A DNA stretch of 64,000 nucleotides from Polynucleobacter sp. UB-Piko-W3 (GCF_018881635.1 NZ_JACVPY010000002.1:153374-217373), one strand, 5' to 3'. Numbered from the stretch's first letter, positions 48,195-59,940 are shown. Program-made: numbers and translations. The notes: generated by a model from the sequence alone, not told the origin.

Positions 48195-50539
48195 ATTTTC
48201 TGACCTCGCCTTTGCGTATTTCTACCCGCTTGATTGCTCAGCTTTTGTTGGTGATCACTGCTGCGCTCAGTTTAAATATTCATGCAGCTGAATCTTTTGT
48301 AGTTAAAGATATTCGTATCGAGGGATTACAGCGCGTAGAACCAGGTACGGTATTTAGTTATCTTTCTGTTCAGGTTGGAGATACTTTTACAGAAGAAAAG
48401 GGCGGAGACGCAATCAAAGCCTTGTATAGCACAGGCTTTTTTCGAGATGTGCAAATTCAAGCTCAGGGCGATATTCTGATTGTGATTGTCGAGGAGCGCC
48501 CAACAGTTTCCCGTATCGAATTCACGGGGATGAAAGAGTTTGATCAAGAGATTGTGCGAAAGTCATTAAAGTCAGTAGGCGTTGCAGAAGCACGCTTTTA
48601 TGACAAGGCGATCATTGATAAGGCTGAGCAAGAGTTAAAGCGCCAGTATGTCGGTAAGGGCATGTATGCGGCTGAAGTGGTCGCTACGGTAACTCCTGTT
48701 GAACGTAACCAGGTGGCGATTTATTTCAATATTGATGAAGGTCCAGTTGCCAAAATTCAAGAGATTAACTTTATTGGTAATGAAGTCTTTAGCGAAAGCA
48801 CTCTTAAAAGTGAGATGCAATTGAAGACTGGTGGATGGTTATCTTGGTATAGCAAAGATAACTTGTATTCGAAGCAAAAGTTGACTGCTGACTTAGAGAC
48901 TATTCGTTCTTATTATTTAAATCGTGGATATCTTGAGTTTGTCATTGAGTCTACTCAGGTATCGATTACTCCAGATAAAAAAGGTGTTTACCTCACCATT
49001 AGTATTAAGGAAGGTAAAAAGTTCACAGTGAAGGGTGTACGTGTAGCTGGTGATACTTTGGGTAAAGAGGCCGAGTTAATGCAGTTGATTACATTGAAGC
49101 CGGGTGACACCTTTTCTTCTGCCAAGTTGACAGAAAGCACCAAGGCAATTGCTGAGATATTAGGCTCATATGGCTATGCTTTTGCAACTATTAATCCGCA
49201 GCCAGATGTGCGACGCGAGCAAGCTGAAGTTGATCTAACCCTAGTGATTGATCCGGGACGTCGTATTTATGTTCGCAATGTGAATATTTCTGGTAACGCA
49301 AAAACCCGTGACATCGTTATTCGTCGCGAGATGCGTCAGTTTGAGAGCTCTTGGTTTGATAGTGACAAGATCGATCTATCTAAAAAACGTTTAGGTCGCA
49401 TGGGTTACTTTACTGAAACCGACATCACTACTGAGGATGTTCCTGGGTCTCCTGACCAGGTGGACGTAAAGGTAAAAGTGACTGAAAAACCAACGGGTGC
49501 GGTAACCATTGGTGCTGGATTCTCTTCCACAGAAAAATTAATTTTGTCAGCTGGTATCAATCAGGAAAATGCATTCGGAACAGGTACATCCGTTGGTTTG
49601 AATTTTTCCATGGGCAAAGTGAATCAAAACCTCGCTTTTTCTAATTACGACCCTTATTTCACTGAAGACGGCATTAGCCGTTATACCGACTTGTACTATC
49701 GCTCTGCAAAGCCGCTCTATTACGCCGGAGATCCTAACTACCAAATTAAGTCAGTAGGTTCAAACATGAAATTTGGCGTTCCCTATACCGAAGTAGATAG
49801 GGTGTTTTTTGGGACTGGTATAGAGGCTTTCCGAATCAGCACCTCTTCGAATACACCGCAGCCGTATCTCAACTATGCAATGGATTACGGCATTCCTTCA
49901 CCCGGTTACCCTGGCACTTTAACCACTTATAACGTGCCCTTGACTGTGGGTTGGTCACGCGATGGTCGTGATAGCGCATTAATTCCGTCGGAAGGTTCAT
50001 TGCAGCAGCTATCTGGTGAGGTAGGTACACCGGTTGGTGACCTGACTTTCTATCGATTGTTTGGGCAGTACCAGAAATATCACTCTTTCTCAAAAGGCAA
50101 TATTTTGTCCTTCAATGGTGAAGTGGGATATGGCGAGGCATATGGCACTAAACCATTCCCTATTACCAAAAACTATTATGTCGGTGGTATTGGCTCTGTA
50201 CGTGGTTATGCTCCGGGATCCTTGGGGCCCCAGTACTACAACTACAATATAGGCTCTTACCAAGCCACTGGTGGTCAGTCTAAGATCGTCAGTAACGTGG
50301 AATATACCTTCCCGGTTCCTGGGTCTGGCGTAGATAAAACCCTGCGTTTATTTACCTTCGTTGACGGTGGTAATGCCTTTGGGGAAAATATCAATTTAGT
50401 CTTAAAATATTCCTACGGATTAGGTTTATCATGGATATCTCCGCTAGGACCCTTGAAATTTAGTTACGGTATCCCGTATAAATCTCTACCAACAGACAAC
50501 GTCCAGCGATTGCAATTCCAGGTAGGTACGGCGTTTTAA
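48191..50539 (+). CDS. bamA: Outer-membrane protein assembly factor BamA
   Basis: A 782-residue Omp85 protein. A signal peptide (about 1-32, ending NIHAAES) precedes five POTRA domains (about 33-430; the first opens FVVKDIRIEGLQRVEPGTV) and a 16-strand beta-barrel. The barrel has the conserved loop-6 motif SVRGYAPGSLGP (VRGF/Y). It inserts beta-barrel proteins in the outer membrane. The start is TTG at 48191, overlapping the rseP stop, and no Shine-Dalgarno site is visible, so translation probably depends on coupling. Confidence 0.97.
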   Translation: MNFLTSPLRISTRLIAQLLLVITAALSLNIHAAESFVVKDIRIEGLQRVEPGTVFSYLSVQVGDTFTEEKGGDAIKALYSTGFFRDVQIQAQGDILIVIVEERPTVSRIEFTGMKEFDQEIVRKSLKSVGVAEARFYDKAIIDKAEQELKRQYVGKGMYAAEVVATVTPVERNQVAIYFNIDEGPVAKIQEINFIGNEVFSESTLKSEMQLKTGGWLSWYSKDNLYSKQKLTADLETIRSYYLNRGYLEFVIESTQVSITPDKKGVYLTISIKEGKKFTVKGVRVAGDTLGKEAELMQLITLKPGDTFSSAKLTESTKAIAEILGSYGYAFATINPQPDVRREQAEVDLTLVIDPGRRIYVRNVNISGNAKTRDIVIRREMRQFESSWFDSDKIDLSKKRLGRMGYFTETDITTEDVPGSPDQVDVKVKVTEKPTGAVTIGAGFSSTEKLILSAGINQENAFGTGTSVGLNFSMGKVNQNLAFSNYDPYFTEDGISRYTDLYYRSAKPLYYAGDPNYQIKSVGSNMKFGVPYTEVDRVFFGTGIEAFRISTSSNTPQPYLNYAMDYGIPSPGYPGTLTTYNVPLTVGWSRDGRDSALIPSEGSLQQLSGEVGTPVGDLTFYRLFGQYQKYHSFSKGNILSFNGEVGYGEAYGTKPFPITKNYYVGGIGSVRGYAPGSLGPQYYNYNIGSYQATGGQSKIVSNVEYTFPVPGSGVDKTLRLFTFVDGGNAFGENINLVLKYSYGLGLSWISPLGPLKFSYGIPYKSLPTDNVQRLQFQVGTAF

Positions 50540-50556
50540 TTGTTTAAGGAAAGATT

Positions 50557-51084
50557 ATGAAGTTTTATCACTCTTCAAAATGGATTCAAGTTGGCTTCAT
50601 TGCTGCAATGGCGGCGATGATTGCCCCACAAGTTTTTGCTCAGGATGCAGGAGCCAGAATTGGCGCTGTCAATGTTGATAAAGTATTTAACGAATCCAAT
50701 ATTGCCAAACAAAGCCAGGCCAAAATCGAAAAAGATTTTTCTAAGCGCCAAAATGACATCAGAGATGCTGCAGGAAAGATAAAAGCTGCAGCTGAGAAAT
50801 TGGAGCGAGATGCTCCTGTCATGAATGAGACTGAGCGGGTACGTCGTCAACGTGAGCTGGCCGAGCAAGATCGCGAACTGCAACGTAAGCAACGTGAGTT
50901 TACAGAAGACCTTAATCAAAGAAACTTTGAGGACCGTGCCAAGATTGCTGAGAAGGCTAATATCGCGCTCAAACAGGTTGCTGAGCAAAAAAAATTAGAT
51001 ATCATCATCCAGGATCCTCCTTACGCAAATCCTAAGGTTGATGTTACTGATGAAATCATCAGGGTTTTAAATAGCCTAAAGTAA
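50557..51084 (+). CDS. skp: Periplasmic chaperone Skp/OmpH
   Basis: A 175-residue exported chaperone. A signal peptide ends in QVFAQDA (about residue 29), then comes the OmpH-family strand [13 protein letters not shown], a long charged helical-hairpin region ([39 protein letters not shown]) and a return strand [12 protein letters not shown]. It holds unfolded outer-membrane proteins and hands them to BamA, encoded 17 bases upstream. The next gene, lpxD, follows after four bases. Confidence 0.94.
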   Translation: MKFYHSSKWIQVGFIAAMAAMIAPQVFAQDAGARIGAVNVDKVFNESNIAKQSQAKIEKDFSKRQNDIRDAAGKIKAAAEKLERDAPVMNETERVRRQRELAEQDRELQRKQREFTEDLNQRNFEDRAKIAEKANIALKQVAEQKKLDIIIQDPPYANPKVDVTDEIIRVLNSLK

Positions 51085-51088
51085 ATTT

Positions 51089-52156
51089 ATGCCGACTGCC
51101 ATCGAGCTGGCCGAACAGTTTCAAGCAAGCTTGGTGGGGGAGGCCTCCCGAGTATTGACTGGCCTCGCTCCTTTGGAGCGGGCGCAATCAAACCAAATAT
51201 CTTTCCTCTCCAATCCACTGTATCGCCAACAGGCCAGTGATAGCCTTGCAGGGGCATTGATTGTTAGTAAAGCCGACTTAGACTTTTTACAAGCGAATCC
51301 AAGCCTTGGTTCATCAAAGCGGGTTTACTTTGTCTCTAAAAACCCTTATGCAACTTTTGCCAGAATGGCGCAGTTTTTTGCAAAAGAAAGCTCGCCAACA
51401 TATGCCCCTGGAATACATCCAAGCGCTGTGATAGATTCAACTGCAATTGTTCCAGCTTCATGCCATATTGGACCCTTTGTACAAATCGGTGCCGGCGTAA
51501 AGTTAGGCGAGCGTGTATCGATTTTGGGAAATTCCTCGATTGCTAGAGATAGCGTTATTGCAAGCGATACACTGATTTACCCTTCAGTTTCAATTTATTA
51601 CGGAACTCAAATTGGCGAGCGCTGCATTATTCATAGTGGCGCTGTGATTGGTGCCGATGGTTTTGGGTTTGCACCAGATTTTTCTGCAACTGGCGGAGAG
51701 TGGGTCAAGATTCCACAAACCGGCAGAGTAGTGATTGGTAATGATGTCGAGATTGGTGCTTCAACCACAATTGATCGTGGTGCTATGAGTGACACCATGA
51801 TTGGTTCTGGAACTAAAATTGATAATCAAGTACAAATTGCGCATAACGTCACTGTTGGTGAGTGCTGTGTGATTGCAGGGTGCGCCGCTATTTCGGGCAG
51901 TACAAAAATTGGTAATTTCTGCATCATTGGAGGCGCCTCGAATTTTGCAGGGCATCTCACTATTGCGGATAGAACTACGGTTTCTGGCAATACCTCAATT
52001 ATTCGCTCTATAACCGAGTCAGGACAGCATTTTACGGGTGTTTACCCCTCAATGCTCCATAGTGCCTGGGAGAAAAATGCAGCGATCTTGCGTGGCCTAG
52101 ATAAAATACGTCAACGTTTGCGTTTATTGGATAAGAGCAAAGGTTCTGGATCTTAA
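51089..52156 (+). CDS. lpxD: UDP-3-O-acylglucosamine N-acyltransferase LpxD
   Basis: A 355-residue left-handed beta-helix acyltransferase for the third step of lipid A synthesis. The N-terminal uridine-binding domain (about 1-100) includes [12 protein letters not shown]. Many hexapeptide repeats follow ([13 protein letters not shown] is the signature block, and [19 protein letters not shown]), ending in a C-terminal helix ([18 protein letters not shown]). It lies directly after skp, and before fabZ-lpxA-lpxB, the standard order. Confidence 0.97.
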   Translation: MPTAIELAEQFQASLVGEASRVLTGLAPLERAQSNQISFLSNPLYRQQASDSLAGALIVSKADLDFLQANPSLGSSKRVYFVSKNPYATFARMAQFFAKESSPTYAPGIHPSAVIDSTAIVPASCHIGPFVQIGAGVKLGERVSILGNSSIARDSVIASDTLIYPSVSIYYGTQIGERCIIHSGAVIGADGFGFAPDFSATGGEWVKIPQTGRVVIGNDVEIGASTTIDRGAMSDTMIGSGTKIDNQVQIAHNVTVGECCVIAGCAAISGSTKIGNFCIIGGASNFAGHLTIADRTTVSGNTSIIRSITESGQHFTGVYPSMLHSAWEKNAAILRGLDKIRQRLRLLDKSKGSGS

Positions 52157-52202
52157 GACCCGCCAGTAATTACATTTATTTTAACTTTTAAGTAGGTAGC
52201 CC

Positions 52203-52652
52203 ATGAGCAAGCCAATTGCGATCGATATCAATAAGATTCTGAACTTATTGCCGCATCGCTATCCATTTTTGCTAGTTGATCGCGTGCTCGAAATCACACC
52301 ACGTGAATCTATTACAGCATTAAAGAATGTGACGATGAATGAACCATTTTTTCAGGGACATTTTCCGGACTTTCCGGTAATGCCGGGAGTGCTCATTATT
52401 GAGGCTTTGGCACAAACTGCTGCGCTACTGACTTTTTCAGAAGAACGTGCAGAGGATGCAATTTATTATTTCGCTGGAATTGATAATGCCCGCTTTAAAA
52501 AGCCAGTCCTACCGGGTGACCAACTCATCATGACTGCTAAATTAGAGCGCGGACGTGCTGGTATTTATAAGTTTTCCGTTCAAGCAGCAGTAGATGGTGA
52601 GATTGCTGCAGAAGCAAATATCACTTGTGCGGTTCGTACGAAAGGCGCGTAA
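52203..52652 (+). CDS. fabZ: 3-hydroxyacyl-[acyl-carrier-protein] dehydratase FabZ
   Basis: A 149-residue hot-dog-fold dehydratase of fatty-acid elongation. The catalytic His lies in [16 protein letters not shown] and the Glu in [19 protein letters not shown]. It competes with lipid A synthesis for 3-hydroxyacyl-ACP, which explains its place between lpxD and lpxA. An AAGTAGG site lies upstream, and its stop overlaps the lpxA ATG (TAATG). Confidence 0.97.
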   Translation: MSKPIAIDINKILNLLPHRYPFLLVDRVLEITPRESITALKNVTMNEPFFQGHFPDFPVMPGVLIIEALAQTAALLTFSEERAEDAIYYFAGIDNARFKKPVLPGDQLIMTAKLERGRAGIYKFSVQAAVDGEIAAEANITCAVRTKGA

Positions 52653-53449
52653 TGACTCGGATTCATGCATCCGCCGTAGTTGATAGCAAAGCGGAGTTGG
52701 CTAGCGATGTTGAGATTGGCCCTTACTCTGTTGTCGGCCCTAATGTCAAGATTGGTGCCGGCACTAAAGTAGGCTCACATACCGTGATTGAGGGTTATAC
52801 GACTATCGGCAAAGAGAATAATTTTGCGCACTTTGCTGCCATTGGTGGCCCGCCTCAGGATATGAAATACCGCGGCGAACCTACTCAACTCATTATTGGT
52901 GATCGCAATACAGTACGTGAGTTCACAACCATTCATACCGGCACAGCGCAAGACGAAGGTATCACTCGTATTGGAAGTGATAACTGGATCATGTCTTATG
53001 TGCATATTGCGCATGATTGCCAGATAGGCGATCACACCATCTTCTCTAGTAATGCACAAATTGCAGGCCACGTTCACGTTGATGACTGGGCGATTATGGG
53101 CGGTATGTCTGGAGTACATCAGTTTGTTCGCATTGGACAGCATGTCATGTTAGGCGGAGCTTCTGTTTTAGTTCAAGATATTCCGCCATTTGTGATTGCA
53201 GCTGGTGACAAGGCTAGCCCTCATGGAATTAACGTTGAGGGTCTCAAGCGCCGTGGATTTTCAAGTGAAACGATTTCTGCATTGCGCCAGGCCTACAAAG
53301 TGCTCTATAAGGATGGATTGAGCTTCGAAGATGCCAAGGTAGAAATCAAAAAAATGATCAGTACACATGCAGCTGATACTGCTACTGTAGAAAAATTGAC
53401 TCAGTTTCATGATTTCATTGCCGCCTCTACGCGCGGCATCATTCGCTAA
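52652..53449 (+). CDS. lpxA: UDP-N-acetylglucosamine acyltransferase LpxA
   Basis: A 265-residue enzyme for the first step of lipid A synthesis. It has left-handed beta-helix repeats ([20 protein letters not shown]), the catalytic His region [20 protein letters not shown], and a C-terminal helical domain ([20 protein letters not shown]). The ATG at 52652 overlaps the fabZ stop by one base; an upstream in-frame start at 52625 adds residues absent from the family. Confidence 0.97.
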   Translation: MTRIHASAVVDSKAELASDVEIGPYSVVGPNVKIGAGTKVGSHTVIEGYTTIGKENNFAHFAAIGGPPQDMKYRGEPTQLIIGDRNTVREFTTIHTGTAQDEGITRIGSDNWIMSYVHIAHDCQIGDHTIFSSNAQIAGHVHVDDWAIMGGMSGVHQFVRIGQHVMLGGASVLVQDIPPFVIAAGDKASPHGINVEGLKRRGFSSETISALRQAYKVLYKDGLSFEDAKVEIKKMISTHAADTATVEKLTQFHDFIAASTRGIIR

Positions 53450-53458
53450 GGCTTTACT

Positions 53459-54664
53459 TTGCCTAAGTTAGCTTGTGTAGCGGGAGAACCCTCTGGTGAT
53501 TTACTTGCTGCACCAGTGCTAAGCGCTTTGAATCAAATTCCAGATATGGTTTGCTTGGAGATCTATGGCATCGGCGGCCCTCGTATGCAAGCTCAGGGCA
53601 TGCGTTCCGATTGGCCTATGGAGACCTTGAGTGTTCGAGGCTATGTTGAGGCAATCAAACAGCTTCCTGCTATTTTGAAGCTCCGTAAGGATCTCATCCA
53701 AAATCTGACAGGCGAAGGGCGCCCGGATGTGTATTTAGGGGTAGATGCTCCAGATTTCAATATAGGTGTTGAGTTCCATTTACGCAAAGCAGGTATTCCC
53801 ACTTTGCATTTTGTTTCACCATCGATTTGGGCGTGGAGAGCGGGCCGTATTAAGAAGATTTCTCAGGCTGTCGAGCGCATGCTGTGTATTTTCCCTTTTG
53901 AAACTGAAATCTATGATCGAGCTGGTGTGGCTTCAACCTATGTGGGTCACCCCTTGGCAAGTGAAATTCCACTTGAACCAAATACAAACGAAGCCCGAGA
54001 AAAAATCACCAATACACTAAATCTTTCTAGCGGTGCGCTAGATGGAGTTGTGATTGCAGTGTTGCCTGGTAGTCGTAGTTCAGAGATTGAGCTCATTGCC
54101 CCAGTTTTTTTTGAAACGATGCAGTTGTTGACTGAGAAGTTAAAAGGACAGAAGCTTCAGTTTTTAATTCCGATAGCTACACCACGATTACGTGCGCCGT
54201 TGGAGGAGCTTCTACTTCAAGCTAAAAATCTGAATCCTGATATTCAGATTCAGTTACTTGATGGTATGGCTGATGAAGTATTAGAAGCCTCAGATGTAGT
54301 GTTAATTGCCAGTGGTACTGCCACATTGCAAGCAGCGCTATGGAAAAAACCCATGGTGATTTCTTATAAGGTGCCTTGGTTAACTGCACAAATCATGAAA
54401 CGTCAAGGCTACTTGCCCTATGTCGGTTTGCCGAATATTTTATGTGGTGAGTTTGTAGTTCCAGAGCTGTTACAAAATGAGGCTACTGCAGAAAAGTTAT
54501 CCCAAGCTCTCATTGATTGGTTGAACCATCCCAATAAAGTCGCCGAACTCAAGACGCGGTTTTCTCAAATGCATGAGACCCTCCGTCGTCCAACGGGCCT
54601 CTTGGTTGCGCAAGCAGTTGCTCAAACTATCACAAACAGTCGTCAGAAAAGAGTGCAGTCGTGA
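53459..54664 (+). CDS. lpxB: Lipid-A-disaccharide synthase LpxB
   Basis: A 401-residue GT19 glycosyltransferase that joins lipid X and UDP-diacylglucosamine. Family motifs include [17 protein letters not shown] at the start, [37 protein letters not shown] and [11 protein letters not shown]. The gene starts with TTG at 53459 (TAAGG about eight bases upstream), which begins the family's usual N-terminus. The stop overlaps rnhB. Confidence 0.97.
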   Translation: MPKLACVAGEPSGDLLAAPVLSALNQIPDMVCLEIYGIGGPRMQAQGMRSDWPMETLSVRGYVEAIKQLPAILKLRKDLIQNLTGEGRPDVYLGVDAPDFNIGVEFHLRKAGIPTLHFVSPSIWAWRAGRIKKISQAVERMLCIFPFETEIYDRAGVASTYVGHPLASEIPLEPNTNEAREKITNTLNLSSGALDGVVIAVLPGSRSSEIELIAPVFFETMQLLTEKLKGQKLQFLIPIATPRLRAPLEELLLQAKNLNPDIQIQLLDGMADEVLEASDVVLIASGTATLQAALWKKPMVISYKVPWLTAQIMKRQGYLPYVGLPNILCGEFVVPELLQNEATAEKLSQALIDWLNHPNKVAELKTRFSQMHETLRRPTGLLVAQAVAQTITNSRQKRVQS

Positions 54665-55254
54665 GTCTGATTTGGGTCTGCGGAGTTGATGAGGCTGGGC
54701 GAGGTCCATTAGTCGGTGCGGTCGTGGCAGGGGCGGTAGTGCTGGATCCAAGCAATCCTATCGAAGGCTTAAGAGACTCCAAGAAACTGACTCCTGCACG
54801 GCGTGAGTTTCTCTACGAACAAATCATGGAGAAAGCCAAGGCCTGGGGTGTTGGCCAAGCTAGTCCCGCAGAGATAGATGAGATTAATATTTTGCAAGCC
54901 ACGATGTTAGCGATGAAGCGGGCGATCGAGGATTTAACGGTGCGATTAGGCGCTTGGCCAGATAAAGCACTTATTGATGGCAATCGTTGCCCTGAGTTGC
55001 CGATATCTGCTGAGGCAATTATTAAGGGGGATGCCAAAGAGCCAGCGATTTCAGCGGCATCTATCATCGCTAAAGTAACACGCGATCGCCAGATGCAAAT
55101 ATTAGATAGGCTCCATCCACAGTATGGATTTGCACAGCATATGGGCTACCCAACCGAAGCACACTTTGCCGCTCTCAAAGAATTTGGTGCATGCGATGAG
55201 CATCGCAGAAGTTTTTCTCCTGTACGAAAAGTGCTTGAAGGTCTTACAGCTTAG
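54661..55254 (+). CDS. rnhB: Ribonuclease HII
   Basis: A 197-residue enzyme that cuts RNA in RNA-DNA hybrids and removes misincorporated ribonucleotides. The catalytic DEAGRGPL motif (Asp and Glu) follows the first strand, and further acidic residues lie in ALIDGNRCP and [20 protein letters not shown]. The GTG start at 54661 overlaps the lpxB stop (GTGA). The C-terminal helix ([12 protein letters not shown]) is complete. Confidence 0.97.
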   Translation: MSLIWVCGVDEAGRGPLVGAVVAGAVVLDPSNPIEGLRDSKKLTPARREFLYEQIMEKAKAWGVGQASPAEIDEINILQATMLAMKRAIEDLTVRLGAWPDKALIDGNRCPELPISAEAIIKGDAKEPAISAASIIAKVTRDRQMQILDRLHPQYGFAQHMGYPTEAHFAALKEFGACDEHRRSFSPVRKVLEGLTA

Positions 55255-55256
55255 CC

Positions 55257-56081
55257 ATGAACTTTGACCTCATTAGCTCTAAAGAAAATCCTCTATTTAA
55301 AGAGATACGCCTTTTGCAGGCGACTGGCTCAAAGGGTCAGAAGGCAAGGCTAGCAAGTGGCCAGGCTTTATTGGAAGGCATTCATCTCGTACAAACCTGG
55401 GTGGGTGATCCCGCCTTAAGAACCTTATTAACTTCAGAGCTTGGCCTTCAGAATGCAGAAATCTCACAGGCAGTATATGAACATATAGAAGTCTGTCCCA
55501 ATACCAAGGTTTATCAACTCGATAGTTCCTTATGGGATTTACTGAGTGAGTTAGTGAATGCACCACATATTGCGGGTCTGCTCGATCTGCCAAAAACTTG
55601 CTTAACCCCATCGCAATCGATCGCTACGCTTGCTGGTGATGTGCTGATCCTAGATCGCATTCAAGATGCAGGGAATGTCGGCTCTATCTTGCGTACAGCT
55701 GCTGCTGCAGGATTCACCAAAGTCATTGCTACAACGGGTTGTGCACACCTATGGTCTAGTAAAGTATTGCGAGCTGGGATGGGCTCACACCGCTTATTGG
55801 ATCTACATGAAGCTTGGTCAAATCAGCAAGTACTCAGTGCAGTGACCGCTCCAATGTTGGCCGCTACTGCAGATGCTGACTGTGAAATCTACTCACTGCA
55901 ACAAAAACTTCAGCATCCTGTTGCTTGGATCATGGGTAGCGAAGGACAGGGAGTCTCCGAAGATCTTCTAGCTCAAGCCCAAGGAGTATCGATCCCGATT
56001 GATGCCAGAGTAGAGTCATTGAATGTCTCTACTGCAGCGGCGGTATGCCTCTTTGAAACGCTTCGCATCAGGCGCAGTTAA
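55257..56081 (+). CDS. SpoU/TrmH-family RNA 2'-O-methyltransferase
   Basis: A 274-residue SPOUT methyltransferase. An N-terminal substrate-binding domain (about 1-110, with LFKEIRLLQATGSKGQKARL) precedes the SpoU fold with motif 1 LDRIQDAGNVGSILRTAAAA, motif 2 VAWIMGSEGQGVSEDLL and motif 3 SLNVSTAAAVCLFETLRI. The target, rRNA or tRNA, cannot be read from sequence; RlmB-like rRNA methylation is the usual guess for this form. It begins two bases after the rnhB stop and ends the long envelope block, facing ppsR. Confidence 0.93.
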   Translation: MNFDLISSKENPLFKEIRLLQATGSKGQKARLASGQALLEGIHLVQTWVGDPALRTLLTSELGLQNAEISQAVYEHIEVCPNTKVYQLDSSLWDLLSELVNAPHIAGLLDLPKTCLTPSQSIATLAGDVLILDRIQDAGNVGSILRTAAAAGFTKVIATTGCAHLWSSKVLRAGMGSHRLLDLHEAWSNQQVLSAVTAPMLAATADADCEIYSLQQKLQHPVAWIMGSEGQGVSEDLLAQAQGVSIPIDARVESLNVSTAAAVCLFETLRIRRS

Positions 56082-56089
56082 ATTTAACA

Positions 56090-56917
56090 CTAGCCCAGAA
56101 TCGTTTTATCCGATTTCATGGCCTGCAATACCGTGGTTGCAATCTCTTCAATGGATTTACTCGTGGTTAAAACCCAAGGGATAGATTGCTTTTTCATCAT
56201 TGCAGTTGCTTCATTAATTTCGTAGCGGCAGTTTTCTAGCTTGGCGTAATTACTACCTGGACGTCGTTCATTGCGAATTTCTGAAAGCCGCTCAGCATCA
56301 ATCATGAGGCCAAAAATCTTTTGGCGATAGGGCATCAAGTCTTTAGGCAGATGTCCTCGCTCAAAGTCTTCTGGAATCAGTGGATAGTTTGCTGCCTTCA
56401 ACCCATACTGCATCGCTAAGTAAAGGCTAGTTGGGGTTTTGCCAACCCGCGAGATACCAACCAATATGACATCAGCCTCAACCAGATTTTGATTCGATTG
56501 CCCATCATCGTGAGCGAGAGAGTAATTGATGGCTTCGATACGATTCTTGTAAGCCTCGGTATCTGCATTGTGATGTAGACGGTTCATGGCGTGGGTGGAT
56601 TTCATGCCAAGTGCGGCCTCTAGGGGTGCCACAAAGGTTTGAAACATATCCAAAATAAGGCCGTTAGCTTTGCTGACAATATGATTGAGTTCAGGGTTCA
56701 CTAAAGTAGTGAACACAATGGGCTGAACATCATATTTTTCAAATGCCTGGTTGATATTGCTGACAGCCTCATGAGCCTTGTCGACGCTATCCACAAAAGG
56801 GATGCGGATGTGCTTAAAAGTGGCCTCAAATTGAGCCAAAATCGATTGGCTGAAGTTCTCGGCAGTGATGCCGGTTCCGTCAGAAACTATGAAAACGATA
56901 CGGGTTTCGGTAGACAT
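56090..56917 (-). CDS. ppsR: Pyruvate, water dikinase regulatory protein (kinase/pyrophosphorylase, DUF299)
   Basis: A 275-residue regulator that inactivates PEP synthase by ADP-dependent phosphorylation of a threonine next to its catalytic His, and reactivates it by Pi-dependent dephosphorylation. It has the DUF299 opening [20 protein letters not shown] and the P-loop-like [19 protein letters not shown] near 153. It diverges from ppsA, its target, across about 100 bases, the usual arrangement. Confidence 0.95.
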   Translation of the reverse strand: MSTETRIVFIVSDGTGITAENFSQSILAQFEATFKHIRIPFVDSVDKAHEAVSNINQAFEKYDVQPIVFTTLVNPELNHIVSKANGLILDMFQTFVAPLEAALGMKSTHAMNRLHHNADTEAYKNRIEAINYSLAHDDGQSNQNLVEADVILVGISRVGKTPTSLYLAMQYGLKAANYPLIPEDFERGHLPKDLMPYRQKIFGLMIDAERLSEIRNERRPGSNYAKLENCRYEINEATAMMKKQSIPWVLTTSKSIEEIATTVLQAMKSDKTILG

Positions 56918-57021
56918 GGATTTGGCCTAAAAGTCAGGGTCAGCACTACAATAGGAATTATTGAAGTATGCCCCATTTGAGTGGCCGCTCTACCAGTTTT
57001 CCTACCCTTAGAGAGTATTTT

Positions 57022-59427
57022 ATGTCCAACCAACAGCAACAAAATAGCAGTATGGCAGATGCCTATGTTTTGCCTTTTGAGCAGCTTCGTATGACTGATG
57101 TTGAATCAGTCGGCGGTAAGAATGCTTCATTGGGTGAGATGATTTCTCAGCTGGCTTCCACTGGAGTTCGTGTACCAACTGGTTTTGCGACTACCGCTTT
57201 GGCATTTCGTGATTTTCTGAAACATAATAATCTGACTGAGCGCATTCAGAAGCGTTTGGAAGGTTTAAATATTGATGATGTACGTGCACTGGCGCAGGCT
57301 GGTGCAGAGATTCGTGAATGGATCGAAACGGCGCCATTTCAGGCCAAGTTAGATGAAGAAATTCGTAAAGCTTTTGCAGTTTTGGACGATTCTGGCAAAG
57401 GCTCCTTTGCTGTACGTTCATCTGCTACTGCGGAAGACCTGCCAGACGCCTCCTTTGCTGGCCAGCAAGAAACATTTTTGAACGTTGAAGGCATCGACGA
57501 TGTTCTGAAGAAAATTCGTGAGGTATTTGCTTCCCTTTACAACGATCGCGCCATCTCTTACCGGGAGCACAAGGGCTTTGCCCATGCTGAAGTAGCTTTA
57601 TCTGCCGGTATTCAGCGTATGGTCCGTTCTGATTTTGGCGCGGCTGGCGTCATGTTTACCTTAGATACTGAATCTGGTTTTGAGGATGTCGTCTTTATTA
57701 CCTCTAGCTACGGTTTAGGTGAGACCGTCGTGCAGGGTGCGGTGAACCCTGATGAGTTTTATGTATTTAAAACTACGCTAGCCCAAGATAAAAAAGCGAT
57801 CATTCGTCGCTCTTTAGGGTCTAAGTTAATTCAGATGCAATTTGCACCTAAAGGCTCTAGCGAGAAAGTACAAACTGTGGATGTCACCCCTGAGAAGCGT
57901 AATCGCTTTTCTTTAGAGGATACAGACATCACCGAGCTGGCTAAATACGCTGTCATTATCGAAAAGCACTACGGTCGTCCAATGGATATCGAGTGGGGCA
58001 AAGATGGTCAAGATGGCCGTATCTATATTCTTCAGGCGCGCCCTGAGACTGTGAAGAGTCAAGCAGCTGGTCAAGTCGAGATGCGCTACAAACTCAAAGG
58101 CAGCTCCAAAGTACTAGCTAAAGGGCGTGCAATTGGCCAGAAGATTGGTGCAGGCCCCGTCAGAATCATTCGTGATCCTAGCGAAATGGATCGTGTTCAG
58201 CCAGGCGATGTATTGGTTGCCGATATGACTGACCCGAACTGGGAGCCAGTGATGAAGCGCGCTTCTGCAATTGTGACTAACCGTGGCGGCCGTACTTGCC
58301 ACGCAGCGATCATCGCACGTGAACTAGGGGTGCCTGCAGTAGTAGGCTGCGGTGATGCTACCGAGCATTTGCAAGATGGCATGATGGTGACCGTTTCTTG
58401 TTCTGAGGGTGATGAGGGTCATATTTATGATGGCTTGATCGAAACCGAAGTCACCGAGATATCTCGAGGTGTATTGCCAGAGATTCCAGTGAAAATCACA
58501 ATGAACATTGGCAATCCTCAGTTGGCATTTGATTTCTGCCAAATCCCCAATGCAGGCGTAGGCCTTGCCCGTCTTGAATTCATTATCAATAACTATATTG
58601 GCGTACATCCACGTGCTGTATTGGAGTATCCCAATATTGATCCAGAGCTCAAACGTGCAGTAGAGAGCGTAGCTCGCGGTTACGCCAGCCCACGTCAGTT
58701 TTATGAAGATAAATTAGTTGAAGGAGTGGCAACGATTGCAGCCTCTTTTTATCCAAAACCCGTGATCGTTCGTTTATCCGATTTCAAATCGAATGAGTAC
58801 AAGAAGTTAATTGGTGGTTCACGCTATGAGCCGGATGAAGAAAATCCAATGCTAGGTTTCCGCGGCGCATCACGCTATGTATCTGCAGATTTTGGCGAAG
58901 CCTTTGCACTTGAGTGCGCAGCGATGAAGCGTGTGCGTGAAGAGATGGGGCTTGATAACGTCGAGATCATGATTCCGTTTGTACGTACCATTAATCAAGC
59001 TAAGCGCGTGATTGAGATGATGGAGAAGCTTGGTCTGAAGCGCGGAGTCAATGGCTTGCGCCTCATCATGATGTGCGAGATTCCTTCGAATGCGATTTTG
59101 GCTGATCAGTTCTTAGAGTATTTCGATGGCTTCTCGATTGGCTCTAACGATATGACGCAGTTAACACTAGGACTAGATCGCGACTCTGGCATGGAATTGC
59201 TTGCGATTGACTTTGATGAGCGTGATCCAGCAGTGGAGTTCATGATTGCGCGCTCTATTGATGCTTGTCGCAAACAAAACAAGTATGTTGGTATCTGTGG
59301 TCAGGGCCCATCAGATCACCCAGACTTTGCACGCTGGTTAGTGGAGAAAGGGATTACTTCTATCTCATTGAATCCAGATAGCGTTGTGGAAACTTGGGAG
59401 ATGTTGGGAAAGAGTTTAAAAGCCTAA
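57022..59427 (+). CDS. ppsA: Phosphoenolpyruvate synthase (pyruvate, water dikinase)
   Basis: An 801-residue gluconeogenic enzyme making PEP from pyruvate and ATP. The N-terminal ATP-grasp domain (about 15-360, with [11 protein letters not shown] and [20 protein letters not shown]) is followed by the swivelling phosphohistidine domain ([17 protein letters not shown], catalytic His after TC) and the C-terminal PEP-binding barrel ([27 protein letters not shown]). The start at 57022 begins the conserved part after a short Gln-rich stretch; the upstream in-frame start at 56968 is less likely. A bidirectional terminator follows. Confidence 0.96.
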   Translation: MSNQQQQNSSMADAYVLPFEQLRMTDVESVGGKNASLGEMISQLASTGVRVPTGFATTALAFRDFLKHNNLTERIQKRLEGLNIDDVRALAQAGAEIREWIETAPFQAKLDEEIRKAFAVLDDSGKGSFAVRSSATAEDLPDASFAGQQETFLNVEGIDDVLKKIREVFASLYNDRAISYREHKGFAHAEVALSAGIQRMVRSDFGAAGVMFTLDTESGFEDVVFITSSYGLGETVVQGAVNPDEFYVFKTTLAQDKKAIIRRSLGSKLIQMQFAPKGSSEKVQTVDVTPEKRNRFSLEDTDITELAKYAVIIEKHYGRPMDIEWGKDGQDGRIYILQARPETVKSQAAGQVEMRYKLKGSSKVLAKGRAIGQKIGAGPVRIIRDPSEMDRVQPGDVLVADMTDPNWEPVMKRASAIVTNRGGRTCHAAIIARELGVPAVVGCGDATEHLQDGMMVTVSCSEGDEGHIYDGLIETEVTEISRGVLPEIPVKITMNIGNPQLAFDFCQIPNAGVGLARLEFIINNYIGVHPRAVLEYPNIDPELKRAVESVARGYASPRQFYEDKLVEGVATIAASFYPKPVIVRLSDFKSNEYKKLIGGSRYEPDEENPMLGFRGASRYVSADFGEAFALECAAMKRVREEMGLDNVEIMIPFVRTINQAKRVIEMMEKLGLKRGVNGLRLIMMCEIPSNAILADQFLEYFDGFSIGSNDMTQLTLGLDRDSGMELLAIDFDERDPAVEFMIARSIDACRKQNKYVGICGQGPSDHPDFARWLVEKGITSISLNPDSVVETWEMLGKSLKA

Positions 59428-59446
59428 ATTACTCAAGCAGCACATC

Positions 59447-59480
59447 AAAAGGCCTAGTCTCAATCTAGGCCTTTTTTCTT
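59447..59480. terminator. Bidirectional intrinsic terminator between ppsA and smpB
   Basis: AAAAGGCCTAG (59447-59457) pairs with CTAGGCCTTTT (59465-59475) around a seven-base loop. T runs follow the stem on the plus strand and the A run provides U residues on the minus strand, so both convergent genes could end here. Confidence 0.88.
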
Positions 59481-59487
59481 AGAAATA

Positions 59488-59940
59488 TTAGGCATTCAAA
59501 TCGCCTCTAGCAATGCGACCTTTTTGCACTTCCCATTCACGCTCTTTGGTGGCAGCACGTTTGTCATGCTGTTTTTTACCTCGGGCTAGCCCAATCTCAC
59601 ACTTCACATTACCTTTGGAAAAATGCAGGTTTAGGGGTACTAAGGTGTAACCCTTTTGCTCTACCTTGCCGATGAGCTTACGAATCTCAATGGCATTGAG
59701 CAGGAGTTTTCTGGTACGGGTGCTATCAGGAACAATATGGGTGGAAGCAGAAAGCAGGGGGGTGATATGGCAGCCGATCAGGAAAAGCTCCGCCTGGCGA
59801 ATGACGACATACGCTTCTTTGATGTGCGCGCGACCAGCGCGGATGGCTTTGACTTCCCAGCCCTCCAGCACAAGTCCGGCCTCAAAGCGTTCCTCGATAA
59901 AATAATCGAAGAAAGCTTTTTTGTTATCGACGATACTCAT
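59488..59940 (-). CDS. smpB: SsrA-binding protein SmpB
   Basis: A 150-residue tmRNA partner for rescue of stalled ribosomes. It has the OB-fold motifs [39 protein letters not shown] and [20 protein letters not shown], followed by the basic tail [20 protein letters not shown] that enters the decoding channel. It diverges from ratA across a short spacer; smpB-ratA-rnfH is a widely conserved neighbourhood. Confidence 0.97.
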   Translation of the reverse strand: MSIVDNKKAFFDYFIEERFEAGLVLEGWEVKAIRAGRAHIKEAYVVIRQAELFLIGCHITPLLSASTHIVPDSTRTRKLLLNAIEIRKLIGKVEQKGYTLVPLNLHFSKGNVKCEIGLARGKKQHDKRAATKEREWEVQKGRIARGDLNA

